Positions 10,475 to 20,585 of a stretch of DNA of 64,000 bases are shown here, piece by piece. Source of the DNA: Sanderia malayensis (taxonomy: Eukaryota > Cnidaria > Scyphozoa > Semaeostomeae > Pelagiidae). The stretch covers positions 62,001-126,000 of the forward strand of contig RQOL01000253.1 of the NCBI GenBank assembly GCA_013076295.1. The letters are read 5' to 3'. The notes below the pieces were generated by a model that worked only from the letters and a program-made list of their open reading frames with translations, searched no databases and was not told the DNA's origin. Each line of letters starts with the position of its first letter. Within the stretch, counting starts at the first letter, position 1. The translations under genes were made by a program, and so were the position numbers.

Positions 10475-11076
10475 TTATCTTTCCGTTTTGGATAGTTTAA
10501 CTCCCAACACATCATCAGCTGGTTCCTTTCTTTTGAGTGAAAGTGGTTTCAAGTCGTTACCATTCGTACTTCGAAATATACCAAATTCGTACAGTGCCTT
10601 TATCATTGCTTCGTTGAGATTGACACCGGTTTTGGTTGGTTTCTCCCCTTTCCACCTTCTGGCACTCAGACAAAATTGCTGTGGCTCATCTCCATTTTTG
10701 AATGTAAATTTCCATCTTAACCATATCATTGCTAGCAGTATCTGAGTACTTTTCTAAAAGTTCTGTGCATAGCGATAGAAACTTTGTTGTTACTCTGGCA
10801 TATTGCTTCGATGTAATATTCACCTTCATTAATTCCAATAGACTTTCCGAGTCCTTCCCTTTAAATTCAATCTGTCCAGCTTTATTCACAATAAGTTGGT
10901 CTTTGATTACACTAATCAAACGGTTGAATCCTTTTGATGAGAGCCGTATGTTCTTGATGAAAATCTTTCCTTTATTGTTCACTTCTACAATTGGAGCACA
11001 TTTGCCAGGGAATGTTTTATGTAGAAGGAGGAGGCTGCAGTTAGGTCTTCATCACTGGTTCTGTATACTAGTTCCA
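10475..11076 (-). pseudogene. unrecognised Polinton-linked protein, about 200 residues, frameshifted
   Basis: Three abutting reading-frame pieces on the minus strand with continuous protein character: an N-terminus from ATG 11,076 (MELVYRTSDEDLTAASS), a middle piece with VNNKGKIFIKNIRLSSKGF, and a C-terminal piece with FKNGDEPQQFCLSARRW and a Lys/Arg-rich tail. Frame changes at about 10,990 and 10,715 occur identically in both arms, so these are true mutations rather than read errors. The repeated pattern of short beta-like strands suggests a small nucleic-acid-binding fold, but I cannot name a family. Confidence 0.5.
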
Positions 11077-11169
11077 TTGTGAATTATTCTTGAGCTCTTA
11101 TCTTCAGCAACTTCTGACTGAAATAAACTCTCATTTGAGATTCTCACATGTTATGCTTTTCCAAAATCA

Positions 11170-11420
11170 ATTTTTGGAAACATTATATCATTTGAATGTT
11201 AACACCACATTTTGAATGATAATGTAATCATTAGCCAATCAGCTGTCGATTCTATCACTTTTTAAATGTTGATGTTGCTTTCCAAATGATGATGTATTCA
11301 TCAACCAATCAGGAATCAATTACGAAACCTCTCTATTGATGATTTAATCATTAACCAATCAACAGTAAATTACGCCACTTTTTAAATGATGATGTTATCT
11401 TAGTTATCAATCTAATCCTT
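11170..11420. promoter_or_regulatory. repeated CRE/CCAAT-like intergenic module
   Basis: Three imperfect units of about 48-76 bases, each with GATGATGTAATCATTAACCA or a variant followed by AATCA and then a GTCGATTACGCCAC-like end. The same unit occurs inverted at 62,150-62,310 and in the nested mini-Polinton (58,020-58,340; 60,660-60,740). CCAAT and CRE-like boxes suggest a promoter or enhancer of the element. Confidence 0.55.
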
Positions 11421-11579
11421 GACTAACTTACAACCCTTACATCTCTTATTCCTGCAGATTACACGTAGAAACCCACATGTGATGCGAAAAAGCATCATAA
11501 TTGGTAGTAGAAATATCTTGATCACTAAAAGTCTAATTTTGTATATCTGTTCTGGTAGTCTCATTTTAAAATGTTAGCT

Positions 11580-12014
11580 TTAAGCTCTCACTCTAGTTAT
11601 CTTTATAGACCTATTTGCACCTCGTCTACCTTTCATACGCTTCTTTCGCACCTGCCTCCTTCGTATTCCTCCCTTTCGACCACCTTGCATTTTGCTCATG
11701 GTTCTGTCTAAACCATATCCAGCTGCAACGATCGCTCCACCCTTTGCAGACTTCTTAACCGCTTGTTTGCTAACTTGTTTTGCTATCGCTCTTCCACCCT
11801 GTCTTACGGCTTGTTTAATAGCTTGTCTACACGTGCTATCGCGGAACCCATGTTTGTTGATTTCCTCTCTCCTCTCTTTTCACGTTTTCGTATTCTATCC
11901 TTTTCTATACTTTTCTTCACCCGTCATTAGTTTAGTCGCTTCAACTCCACCATCATCCTTCAGCATATCGTCTATCAGCATTAATGCTACAACACTTGCT
12001 GCTATACTAGCCAT
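11580..12014 (-). pseudogene. small cationic virion-core-like protein with hydrophobic N-terminus, two in-frame stops
   Basis: A 145-codon frame from ATG 12,014 interrupted by TAG and TGA around codons 40-45, both present in each arm. N-terminus: a hydrophobic stretch (ASIAASVVALMLIDDML). C-terminal half: repeated QAVRQGGRAIAKQ / QAVKKSAKGGA, an AAGYGLDRTM turn, then a strong Arg/Lys cluster with GGRKGG and KKRMKGRRG. This plan resembles the small basic core proteins (pX-like) of adenoviruses and adintoviruses. Assignment is by composition and context, not by alignment. Confidence 0.5.
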
Positions 12015-12254
12015 GATTATATCATAGCAATTAAGTTGTAATGTCCCTCCTTCTTTTACAATCTATTTCTTAAATTCTTCATCTGCATATACCCACTTAT
12101 CGCGTTGTTTTTTTCGGTACTCCGGCAGCTCTCTAAAATTCTCTGGGGATGAATTATAGGGGTTTTAGCTTTTTCCAACCCTTTTTCACATTGTTGGTTT
12201 CAACTCTCGCTGTAATCCTGGTAGTAGTGTTGCTGCAATAGCTGTTTTCACGAT

Positions 12255-12368
12255 CTAATTTTGTATATTCTTAAAGAACCCCTTACCTATAAGCACTCTC
12301 AATCTCTTTCTGTTAGACTTCCCCTTTCGCGAATGGATTCGCTTTCTCCCCCTTCGACCTTGAGCCAT
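12255..12368 (-). pseudogene. second small Arg/Lys-rich protein
   Basis: 37 codons from ATG 12,368: GRRGRKRIHSRKGKSNRKRL then VLIGKGFFKN. After TAG the same frame continues with a hydrophobic segment (KTAIAATLLPGL) for about 25 codons, so the gene may once have been longer. Too short for reliable naming; a core or DNA-condensing peptide of the Polinton virion is plausible. Confidence 0.4.
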
Positions 12369-12450
12369 TATAATTATCATCATTATAATCAAATGGATTC
12401 CTTATCTATACTCTTGAATACACAAATAAAACACACACACACATAGTTCA

Positions 12451-12765
12451 TCAGAAAAAATCATTTTGGGGTATATCAACATCATCATACTTAATGATAC
12501 GAAGCAAACAATCTGCCCATAAACTAGCGATGTCATGTTGTTTCTTTGAAAGATGATATACAACTTGCCCCTCTGCCCAAAGCAGTATCACAGCAAACCG
12601 TCCTATGTTTCCGCATCCATCAGAAAAATGCCTTTCTCTGAACAATGCCTTTAATACATCATTAATTCTATCTTCCCATTCATCTTCTTTTATTGATGCG
12701 AATTCAGCAAAATGTTGTTGATCACCTACATTGACGCTTGTGTGTGCACTTTCCAGAAATCTATG
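12451..12765 (-). pseudogene. Bcl-2-like protein fragment (BH1 and BH2)
   Basis: 105 open codons on the minus strand with no ATG at the 5' side, where stops and a frame change begin, so the N-terminal third is damaged. The segment HFSDGCGNIGRFAVILLWAE fits the BH1 box of Bcl-2 proteins (DG..NWGR plus hydrophobics), with Ile for the usual Trp. About 40 residues later IPQNDFF aligns with the BH2 box (WIQENGGW type), separated by a helix of the right length. Bcl-2 proteins control mitochondrial apoptosis, and several animal DNA viruses carry one. BH3/BH4 and a membrane anchor are not seen. Family call is inferred from motif spacing. Confidence 0.5.
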
Positions 12766-13154
12766 TCAATTCCCGTATCCTCCTCTTCCAAGGTACGGAT
12801 GTCAAACCTGCACCTTTGTAGCAATACCTATTCTATATCTAAAATGCTCCTTCAAATAAAACAATAGTAATTTTTTTTGACAAAAATGATCTCAAATCAT
12901 TAATTATAATACATGCCAATGTTAACAACATCTTCGCAACTGAAATAATGAGTGAAATGGAACGTTTTTATAAATGTTTGAATGTTTAGGGAACCTTTCG
13001 AACGATGATTTGAACAATGATGTAATCGGTTGCCGAATAGTTAATGATGTAATGTTTCTAAAAATTGATGTGATGAAACTGGTTTTAGCAGGTTTAGTAC
13101 TTGCTGATGTTATCTTGGAATGATGACGTAATCATTAGAATGGTGATGCTATCA

Positions 13155-13170
13155 GTGGCTATATAAAGAG
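13155..13170 (+). promoter_or_regulatory. TATA box
   Basis: CTATATAAAGAG, about 55-60 bases before ATG 13,220. Upstream is another CRE-like box (ATGATGACGTAATCATT, about 13,120). The leader between TATA and ATG is repeated before the next gene. Confidence 0.65.
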
Positions 13171-13219
13171 ATGGTTGCGGTCATTGTACCATTTGAAGCT
13201 TGGAGAGAAGGCGGACAAC

Positions 13220-13996
13220 ATGTATCACTTTAATAAAACAGTCCCGCTTACTAATGAAGTAATAGGTTGTGAAGATGAATGCTCTACTAACAGTGATTAC
13301 ATGGAAGTTATTGAATCATTTAATACAGATAAAGAGGATTATTCATCGCTGATTCATTTGAATACATACTACGAAGCTTTCGTTGAGTATGTAATTGGAA
13401 TAAATGGCTATGTATCAAAACCATTGGCTTTACGTTGGGAACGAATATATAAAAAGGGAAAAGATACGGTAGCAGAAAAGATCAATCATTGGTATGATAG
13501 TAACATCAACATGCATGAAGATAATGTGGATGGAAATGATGATAAAGATGATGATGTGAGCGTTGATAATGATATTGATGAACAATATGAGAGTGAACAT
13601 AGCTTGGTGTGGATATTTAGAATGTTGTTGAATACATTACGACAGAACTATCCACCAATTCTAACAATCGAAAATGGCTTCACAATAATGCTCACAAAGG
13701 GAGAAAATGGGGAAGAAAACATTACCTTTAATCTTCATGGCTTAATTGATGAAGATATTATTGACAGACGGGAGCTATGGCAATTCACTCTGCATCAGTA
13801 TACAGATGGAATACCAACGACAGCAATTTATCTAAAATATGGAAAGGAATGGGATGGATTCGCACAATGTGATTGTGATATGAGTCAACATATTACTGAA
13901 GAACTCACATATAGTAATGTGGTTAGTGAAGACATTAATTCATTAAGACAACAATTTAGTGAAACACAACTTCAGTTTGATCACCATTCAATTTAA
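13220..13996 (+). CDS. unrecognised 258-residue acidic protein of the Polinton-like element
   Basis: Starts at ATG 13,220 (MYHFNKTVPLTNEV); the start is set by the TATA box and the conserved leader. It has a Tyr/Trp-rich helical region (about residues 50-100), a long Asp/Glu-rich spacer (about 100-130, with NDDKDDDVSVDNDIDEQ) and a C-terminal domain with beta-like strands (FTIMLTKGENGEENITFNLH) and a CDCDMSQH cluster. No signal peptide or membrane span. In the other arm a one-base loss in a T run breaks it. Family not recognised. Confidence 0.6.
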   Translation: MYHFNKTVPLTNEVIGCEDECSTNSDYMEVIESFNTDKEDYSSLIHLNTYYEAFVEYVIGINGYVSKPLALRWERIYKKGKDTVAEKINHWYDSNINMHEDNVDGNDDKDDDVSVDNDIDEQYESEHSLVWIFRMLLNTLRQNYPPILTIENGFTIMLTKGENGEENITFNLHGLIDEDIIDRRELWQFTLHQYTDGIPTTAIYLKYGKEWDGFAQCDCDMSQHITEELTYSNVVSEDINSLRQQFSETQLQFDHHSI

Positions 13997-14066
13997 ATAT
14001 TCATGCTAACCATAAGGATGTAATGATTCTAAAAATAAATGCAATATATATATACATCGGAGGAAC

Positions 14067-14109
14067 TTTGATCATTATACCATTGAGGCTTCGAGAGAAG
14101 GTGGATAGC
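14067..14109 (+). promoter_or_regulatory. leader duplicated from the upstream gene
   Basis: The segment ending in GAGAGAAGGTGGATAGCATG closely matches the leader ending in GAGAGAAGGCGGACAACATG before ATG 13,220, including a preceding CATTRTACCATT motif. A TATATATATA stretch lies just upstream (about 14,043-14,053). This sets the start of the next gene at 14,110 rather than at 14,023. Confidence 0.6.
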
Positions 14110-14304
14110 ATGTATCATGAGATAGCTGCTATTTTTGCGTTCCAAATGGCAAATGTTATTTTCACAATGGTGTTTGGTATGACGATGCTTCTTATGTTAA
14201 ATACAGTTAATGAAGAGTTAAATACAATTAATCCAGACTTAATACGACGAAATGATGCATGTGGAATTTGTAATCAATCCTTAGATCGATTAGAACAACT
14301 CTAG
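14110..14304 (+). CDS. small single-span membrane protein, 64 residues
   Basis: Begins MYHEIAAIFAFQMANVIF; a hydrophobic segment (about residues 5-32, with VFGMTMLLMLN) is followed by a polar tail with a CGIC pair. It shares its first two residues and leader with the gene at 13,220, so the pair seems to use one duplicated promoter. A small membrane protein beside a viral gene set could act in entry or egress, but nothing in it proves this. Identical in the other arm. Confidence 0.5.
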   Translation: MYHEIAAIFAFQMANVIFTMVFGMTMLLMLNTVNEELNTINPDLIRRNDACGICNQSLDRLEQL

Positions 14305-14692
14305 TTTAGTTAAATACTAGTTTAATAGTTTATTCTTTATTGATAATTCACGCAAGCACTCTTGTCTTCTTTTTGCTACCAACTTATTTCCGGTATTAGT
14401 AGTTACATTAGGTGTTTGGATAAAGCAGCGGACAATTGAAACTGTTGCATCAGAGTTCCGAGTTCAACACCCGACGACGTCTAGGGCTTGCAATATTTTC
14501 TTTTTCAAACGTCTTCAAATTTCGAACTTCTTTCGAACTTTAGAATCAAACTTTTGCTTTTCAAATGAATTAGCCAGTGAACTCTATATAAGAACTCTGG
14601 AACGATACCTCTATTGTTCTCGGCTGCCCGTGAGTGTGTCACTTTTGGAATTTGATGCGCGCGCATTGTACGTATAAAAACTGGAAATTATA
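14305..14692. other. presumed terminal part of the old Polinton, no gene seen
   Basis: About 390 bases without an ORF of note. No terminal inverted repeat beginning AG and matching 62,760-62,970 could be found, so the element's end on this side is undefined or lost. Confidence 0.4.
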
Positions 14693-14701
14693 ATGGAGAC
14701 C

Positions 14702-15928
14702 TAGACTCATTACATTGCGTCCCTGTGCCTCGCTCACAATTCGCTCAACACAAGGGACTTATGGACTTACTGTTCAAAAACTGTCCAAAAAAATAAAGCC
14801 TCGCTCTCATGTAATGCTAGAAGATTAAAACTTGGAAAATGCCGGGAGGACTCAAAAATTTCAATATTTTGTGTTGCCGCCTCTGAGCTGAACAAGTTTT
14901 CATTTTATTTGAAACGAAAGATGCAAATGGATGCAATTCCGAGGTTTTTTATTTGAATGTATAGAAACAGGTAAGTTTCATTTTTAGTTTCCAATTTAGT
15001 TCTTGTTGGATTTTGCAAATTACAAGCGGTTGTTTAACTTGATTTCATGTTTGATTTGAAAAACATGTATAGGCCTTTGACGAACCGACAAATACATTTT
15101 TTGGGTTATTTTATGCACAATGAAAAGTAATTATTTTCATTGTTTCATTCGTAGATTAAATCTCAGATGCATGGTCAGCTGAAGGACGAAGAACTAGTAT
15201 TTAACAGTAAATTAACACGCTTCAATGAACCATCTTTTCTAACTTTACTTTTGGTTATTTTGAATTGAAAAAAGAAACTTTGATATACTCAATATTTACT
15301 TTGAATTATTTAGAGAAAACAATTTTTAATTTTGACTATAGAACAATTTTTCTTGATAATGAGATTATTAGTATGTAGTTTTATATGTAATAATACATGA
15401 AATGTTTTTTGTTTTCTTAATTGGTGGTGAATACACGCGTGTTGTTTTTCATAATCATGAATACAACAAGTCCTGATGAAATGTAATTCTCAAACGAAAA
15501 GCAGTTTTTACCTTAACTTGTGCAAGACCCATATACAAAAACAAAGAATTGGTGAGGACTTTTTTGTAAATATTTCTCGGAAAAGCACGAAACTTATTGA
15601 ATTTATATCCACTTTAAATTTTCTCACAGCTTCGGCATTTTCCCGCCATTAGATTAAAAATTGACGCCACGCCACTTTTTACAGTCCAGATTGGTCCGTA
15701 AAATATCAAGTTAAACCTTATCTTACATGGCCTATGTTGTGGTTGAACGTGATTGGTCAAAAAGAACAATAGCCATTGTTTAAAAGCCAAATGCTGCAAT
15801 CTGATTGAGCCGACAAAAATTTGTCGGGCGAGGAGATTTTTGGACAGTTTTTGACCTGAAAGTCCATAAGTCCCTCAAACGAGCGAGTGAAAACGAGCGA
15901 GGCACAGGGACGCAATGTAGTGAGTCTA
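14702..15928. mobile_element. non-autonomous Mutator-like element, 1.2 kb
   Basis: Terminal inverted repeats begin TAGACTCATTACATTGCGTC on the left and end in the matching GACGCAATGTAGTGAGTCTA on the right, about 110 bp long with some divergence. A perfect 9-bp target duplication ATGGAGACC flanks it (14,693-14,701 and 15,929-15,937). A 9-bp duplication with long TIRs is the signature of Mutator-like elements. The interior is AT-rich with no transposase. The right-arm copy is 40,642-41,863. Confidence 0.75.
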
Positions 15929-16141
15929 ATGGAGACCTATTGTGCTGCAGCTATTTTTTTACGGATATATTTCATTTTCATCAAAGTCGATACTTTTACC
16001 TCAACGAAATAAAGGAATCATGTGATGGTAAGATTTATTTTATCGTTTTCGATCTAATATATATATTCCGCGGAGGTCACGTGAAGACGCACTTTCTTGC
16101 CAAAAACAATAGATTCGACCCGAAACAATAGGTCGAACGCC

Positions 16142-18381
16142 AGCAAGGGTGAATTTCGTTTTCACCTAAACAACTGCTTTGTTTACAATTATTCTGAGCC
16201 AATCAGAATCCACTATTTTTGATGAGTTTGTTTACATATTTCAAAGAAAAGGTGCTAGCTGTGGTCGGAAAGTACACTTGAGTTTTGCAGCCCCCAGGAA
16301 AATATACATTCAGAAAAATGAAATAAAATAAAAGATTATCATTTTTAAAGAAGTTTTCTTTGAAATTACCGCTGCTTTTTGTTAGATTCTATGACGTCTT
16401 TGAACAATCACAATTTGAAATTCGACCTTCATCTGTCATGCTTAGGCCCATTTTACCGTCACCTTGGAAAGCTCACATTGAGTCAAATTCTATGCTGATT
16501 TTTGTTTTTAGCCAGAGTTTAAAAGATTAATGTCCCTTCTACACATTAAAGTTTTGTTTTGCGTTGCCTCTCTCTCTCAAACTGCGAAAACCACAACGCT
16601 GCTGTGAACTTAACACTAGTTTCTGACTCGGTGAACTTAAAGTTACTGTTCTTTCTGAATCTGAAAATTCATCATCTGTGAAACAAACAAATGAATAACC
16701 TCTCTCTATTATTTGATAATTGAAATACATGACATTATTAACTAAAATTATTCATTTGTTTGTTTTACTTGTGCAGAACTGTACTGACTGCAGACCAAGA
16801 TTTACCTGTTACTACTTCACTATCTCTATCTCCATCTTCATCATCTATGTTTAAAATACTTGTTCTTGAGTTTTTTGTTAATGCTCTTGATCTATGCTGA
16901 AATAAATATTATGATATTTTTTGCTTAATATTTGTAAACTGGTGTTTTTTTGAAATTTGCAGTATATTATAAGTTTTTAGAACACTAAAAGGGCTTTGTT
17001 TTGACAATTAAGTTGAAAGTAGTAAATTTGCATATATACCAGATATTTTGTAAACTCTCTCTTTCTTTCACAATTTGCAATACAAAAATCACAGACATAT
17101 TTAATTCGAGAAGATGGTAAACCATTAACTTCAGCAAGTGCTTTAAAAGCATTAATGTGCGCATATTCAGCAACTTTTAACTTGTTTCCACCAATTTGTT
17201 TTTTTGTGTTGGTGTGCTGGAGCCAATACTCATGAAGAGGGTTGCTACATTGTTTTCTAAATCTTCCCATCGTAACTACATTATTTTTCAAACATTACAA
17301 TTCTTTGTCCAACTAACTTAGCTCCAGCTAATCTTGAAAACAATCTGACTATAAAGAAGAACGGAAGAAGAAACACGAACCAGTGAAATCCTGCTTGTCA
17401 ATCTCATAAATTTCACCACAATTTTCCCGCCAAAACAATTTCAAAACAATCAATGTTTACAACAGGAAAACTACCGTAAATAATAATGTATACTACTAAA
17501 AATATATTCTCAACAACTAGATATAAAAAGTAAACTCTCACGATATTAATATAAAGGCCAGTCCCCTACCAGAGATTATATCCATTTGAAGGCTAGTTGA
17601 ACACAATATTTTTCGTCAACCTCTTTCTTCCCATCTTGAATTGAAGCGTCTTGTGAATTTACTGCTATGCAAGTAGATTGTGTTTGAAGTGATCAAAGTG
17701 TCGAGCAGATTATTATTTAAAATAGACGTATTCCAAAAACAAAAAATAACCAGCCTTGCTCGAAAACTCTTGCTGTCCAAAACTCTGCAATCTCGAATTG
17801 GCTTTAGTTTAAATGGATTGGATTGAACAAGAGATTAAATCCCTCCCCGCGGAGAGGAGAATTCCTTCCTTCGCACTGTCCGGCCCTGCTCCTGGGCAGC
17901 TCAACTGAAACTCTACGTGGCAGCGTTGTGGTTTTCGCAGTTTGAGAGAGAGAGGCAACGCAAAACAAAACTTTAATGTGTAGAAGGGACATTAATCTTT
18001 TAAACTCTGGCTAAAAACAAAAATCAGCATAGAATTTGACTCAATGTGAGCTTTCCAAGGTGACGGTAAAATGGGCCTAAGCATGACAGATGAAGGTCGA
18101 ATTTCAAATTGTGATTGTTCAAAGACGTCATAGAATCTAACAAAAAGCAGCGGTAATTTCAAAGAAAACTTATTTAAAAATGATAATCTTTTATTTTAAT
18201 TCATTTTTCTGAATGTATATTTTCCTGGGGGCTGCAAAACTCAAGTGTACTTTCCGACCACAGCTAGCACCTTTTCTTTGAAATATGTAAACAAACACAT
18301 CAAAAATAGTGGATTCTGATTGGCTCAGAATAATTGTAAACAAAGCAGTTGATTGGGTGAAAACGAAATTCACCCTTGCTT
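16142..18381. mobile_element. Mutator-like element with 460-bp inverted repeats, 2.2 kb
   Basis: Long TIRs 16,142-16,602 and 17,920-18,381 start AGCAAGGGTGAATTTCGTTT. A perfect 9-bp target duplication TCGAACGCC flanks it (16,133-16,141 and 18,382-18,390). The interior holds one small unrecognised ORF (16,977-17,291, minus) but no transposase. The large inverted repeat of the window ends inside this element: only 16,142-16,206 is repeated at 40,364-40,428 before the assembly gap. Confidence 0.8.
16977..17270 (-). CDS. unrecognised ORF inside the Mutator-like element
   Basis: Up to 98 codons from a probable ATG near 17,270 (MGRFRKQCSNPLHEYW). A possible zinc-binding pattern is formed by an N-terminal Cys/His group and a later YVCDFCIANC. 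This could be the DNA-binding end of a degraded transposase or a captured host exon; I do not recognise a family. Confidence 0.3.
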   Translation of the reverse strand: MGRFRKQCSNPLHEYWLQHTNTKKQIGGNKLKVAEYAHINAFKALAEVNGLPSSRIKYVCDFCIANCERKREFTKYLVYMQIYYFQLNCQNKALLVF

Positions 18382-18390
18382 CGAACGCCT

Positions 18391-18786
18391 CAAAACAATG
18401 GGCCGAAACGGCGAACCGTGTAATCAAAAAGGCTTTTTTGTTTGTACATTTATTGTGCTAAATTTCAAATGGAAATTGCCAATTATTGATTAGACCAAGG
18501 TTATCTATTTTTGGTTTCCTTTTTTTGAAGTTCTTTTGAATTATTCCATTAATTATTCTGCTAATTATGCTATCACGAAAAAACTACAGTTTACCGTGGA
18601 GAAAATTCCAAATTCGCGTTGCGAACTCCATTTTCCAACCACGTATTCGCTGTTCACGTGACCCGTTTTGCCTTTTGCTGCAAGTTGATTGGCTCTTTTA
18701 CGATTTCACGAGAACAGTTGCGATGCCTAGGCCTAATGTAAACAAGCCCAAAGTTTTAATCAACAAATAATGATAAGGGATTATCA
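18391..18786. other. no recognisable gene or repeat
   Basis: About 400 bases of AT-rich DNA between the Mutator-like element and the GC-rich minisatellite. A short ORF at 18,567-18,770 has no recognisable features. Confidence 0.5.
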
Positions 18787-19166
18787 GGCGAGCGAAGCGA
18801 GCCAAGCTGTTGCAAGAGGAGTAGGCAGAGGCATGAGCGTAAGCAAATGCAGCGCACGAAGTGCGCCCTATCAGTCAATGCTTTTTGATAATGGATAGAC
18901 AGGCGAGCGCAGCGAGCTAACCCACTGTACGTGAGGTTGACAGGGGCATGAGCGTAGGGGAATGCAGCGCACGAAGTGCGCCAACCACAAGCGAGCGTAG
19001 CGAGCTAACCCACAGTACGTGGGGTTGAAAGGGGCATGAGCGTAGGCAAATGCAGCGCACGGAGTGCGCCAACCATAGGCGAGCGTAGCGAGCTAACCCA
19101 TTGTACATGGGGTCGAAAGAGGCACGAGCGTAAGCGAATGCAGCGCACGAAGTGCGCCAACCACAT
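18787..19166. repeat. GC-rich minisatellite, about 90-bp unit, four copies
   Basis: Each unit contains GCGAGCGNAGCGAGC, then a variable spacer (AACCCACWGTACGTGGGGTT), then GCATGAGCGTARG and a perfect hairpin GCGCAC-GAA-GTGCGC. Units start near 18,787, 18,901, 18,990 and 19,079. Base composition is far higher in GC than the surroundings. Confidence 0.85.
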
Positions 19167-20000
19167 TAAGTTTTTTTCACTTGCCCCCTTCCGGGAAGCG
19201 AGCGAACGCGAACGCCCCCGGTTAGTTTAGAAACAATCATGTTAAGGAAGGAGATCGTTGTAAAAAGGCTATTTTGCAGTGGCGGCAACTTCGTCCTAAG
19301 TAAAAACGCTGAGAAATACCACAGGAAATGACTCGTATAATGCAGCGTATAATCGCACACAGCAGCAATAATGACGTGTGGTATTTTATCAAGGGTGCAA
19401 TACCAAATTTCCGAGAAACTCCCCGCTAAATGTAGCATTTCACCGGGGTATTTCACAATAAAATGACAGCATTTCTATGACTGTAAAGTTTCATTAGATT
19501 AGAAGTGTGGTATTTCACCAAGAATTTCACGTTGCTGTTATTTCACTTGCGAGGAATTTACCACACTTTTATCTGTGTAGGCCTTTTAACAATTACCCGA
19601 TCTTATTAATAGTAATAAATAATATATGTACATAGATAAACATTTTGTTTACTCCCCATTTTCGGCAAGGTGAATTTCCCGCTTTATACACTTCGGTGAG
19701 TGAGAGAGAGGCTTGTACGTGCAGCAAACGTACAAGAAGTGTTGTCAGGTTGGCTCTGTACACGTACACCACCATCAACAAGCAAATTTGTTATTCTCTG
19801 CTAGGAATCGTGGAGCTTCACCCAAGAAATTTGAAGTTATTATTTGGAGAAATATGTTATCGAAAGTTTCACATATATCACTTACAATTTTGTGGAGAAA
19901 TGTCAACGCTACAAGACTTTTTGCAGTGGCGATTTTTGGCCTAAGCTCATCGTCCGAATTATTTGAAGTCATCTTACACGTTTATTTTATGAGATACATA
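19167..20000. other. non-coding stretch, no confident gene
   Basis: Contains repeated GTGGTATTT/TTTCACC-like phrases (19,376-19,560) that look like a decayed repeat. Overlapping short ORFs on both strands at 19,645-20,033 show no domain. Confidence 0.4.
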
Positions 20001-20583
20001 CAATCCTGGCCAAAAATGCTGGAACGCTGCTAATATTTTCATTCCGTTTTGCAAAATTTTCTCCCCTCCCCCCGATACAATGTTGATCTTTGTTCACTGT
20101 GTCTATTTTTCAGCGGGTAATCGCTATTCACGAGTATGCTACATGCCTTACAACCAACAACCAACATTGTTTTTTGGGGGGAGGGGAGGGAGAGGTATTT
20201 GACAAGCATTTGTTGTTTGTGCTCTAAGAGGCCGCGTATTGTGTTTCAGTTAGCAATATTTTCAACCGTTCCAAGTCTTTTTGGCAAGGATAATCCTGGC
20301 CAAAAATGCTGGAACGCTGCTAATATTTTCATTCCGTTCTGCAAAATTTTCTCCCCTCCCCCCGATACAATGTTGATCTTTGTTCACTGTGTCTATTTTT
20401 CAGCGGGTAATCGCTATTCACGAGTATGCTACATGCCTTACAACCAACAACCAACATTGTTTTTTGGGGGGAGGGGAGGGAGAGGTATTTGACAAGCATT
20501 TGTTGTTTGTGCTCTAAGAGGCCGCGTATTGTGTTTCAGTTAGCAATATTTTCAACCGTTCCAAGTCTTTTTGGCAAGGATTG
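20001..20583. mobile_element. tandem dimer of a 290-bp Tc1/mariner-like MITE
   Basis: Two copies (20,001-20,290 and 20,291-20,583) differ at only one or two bases. Outer ends are CAATCCTGGCCAAAAATGCT and, reversed, CAATCCTTGCCAAAAAGACT, each next to a TA dinucleotide (19,999-20,000 and 20,584-20,585). The GGCCAAAA end is typical of Tc1 types. At the centre the two copies share the junction AAGGATAATCCTGG without an intervening TA target. Confidence 0.75.
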
Positions 20584-20585
20584 TA

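Noticed and set aside
10729..11082. plus-strand ORFs opposite the 10,475-11,076 gene
   Set aside because: The opposite strand has continuous protein character across frame changes and matches the orientation of neighbouring genes.
14415..14485. tRNA-like or tRNA-SINE-like segment with GAGTTCAACACCC
   Set aside because: Only a weak B-box and a poor A-box; no cloverleaf can be folded convincingly.
15470..15510. CTGATGA followed by CGAAAAG, a possible third hammerhead
   Set aside because: The bases between do not pair to form stem II and there is no proper UH site with a stem I partner.
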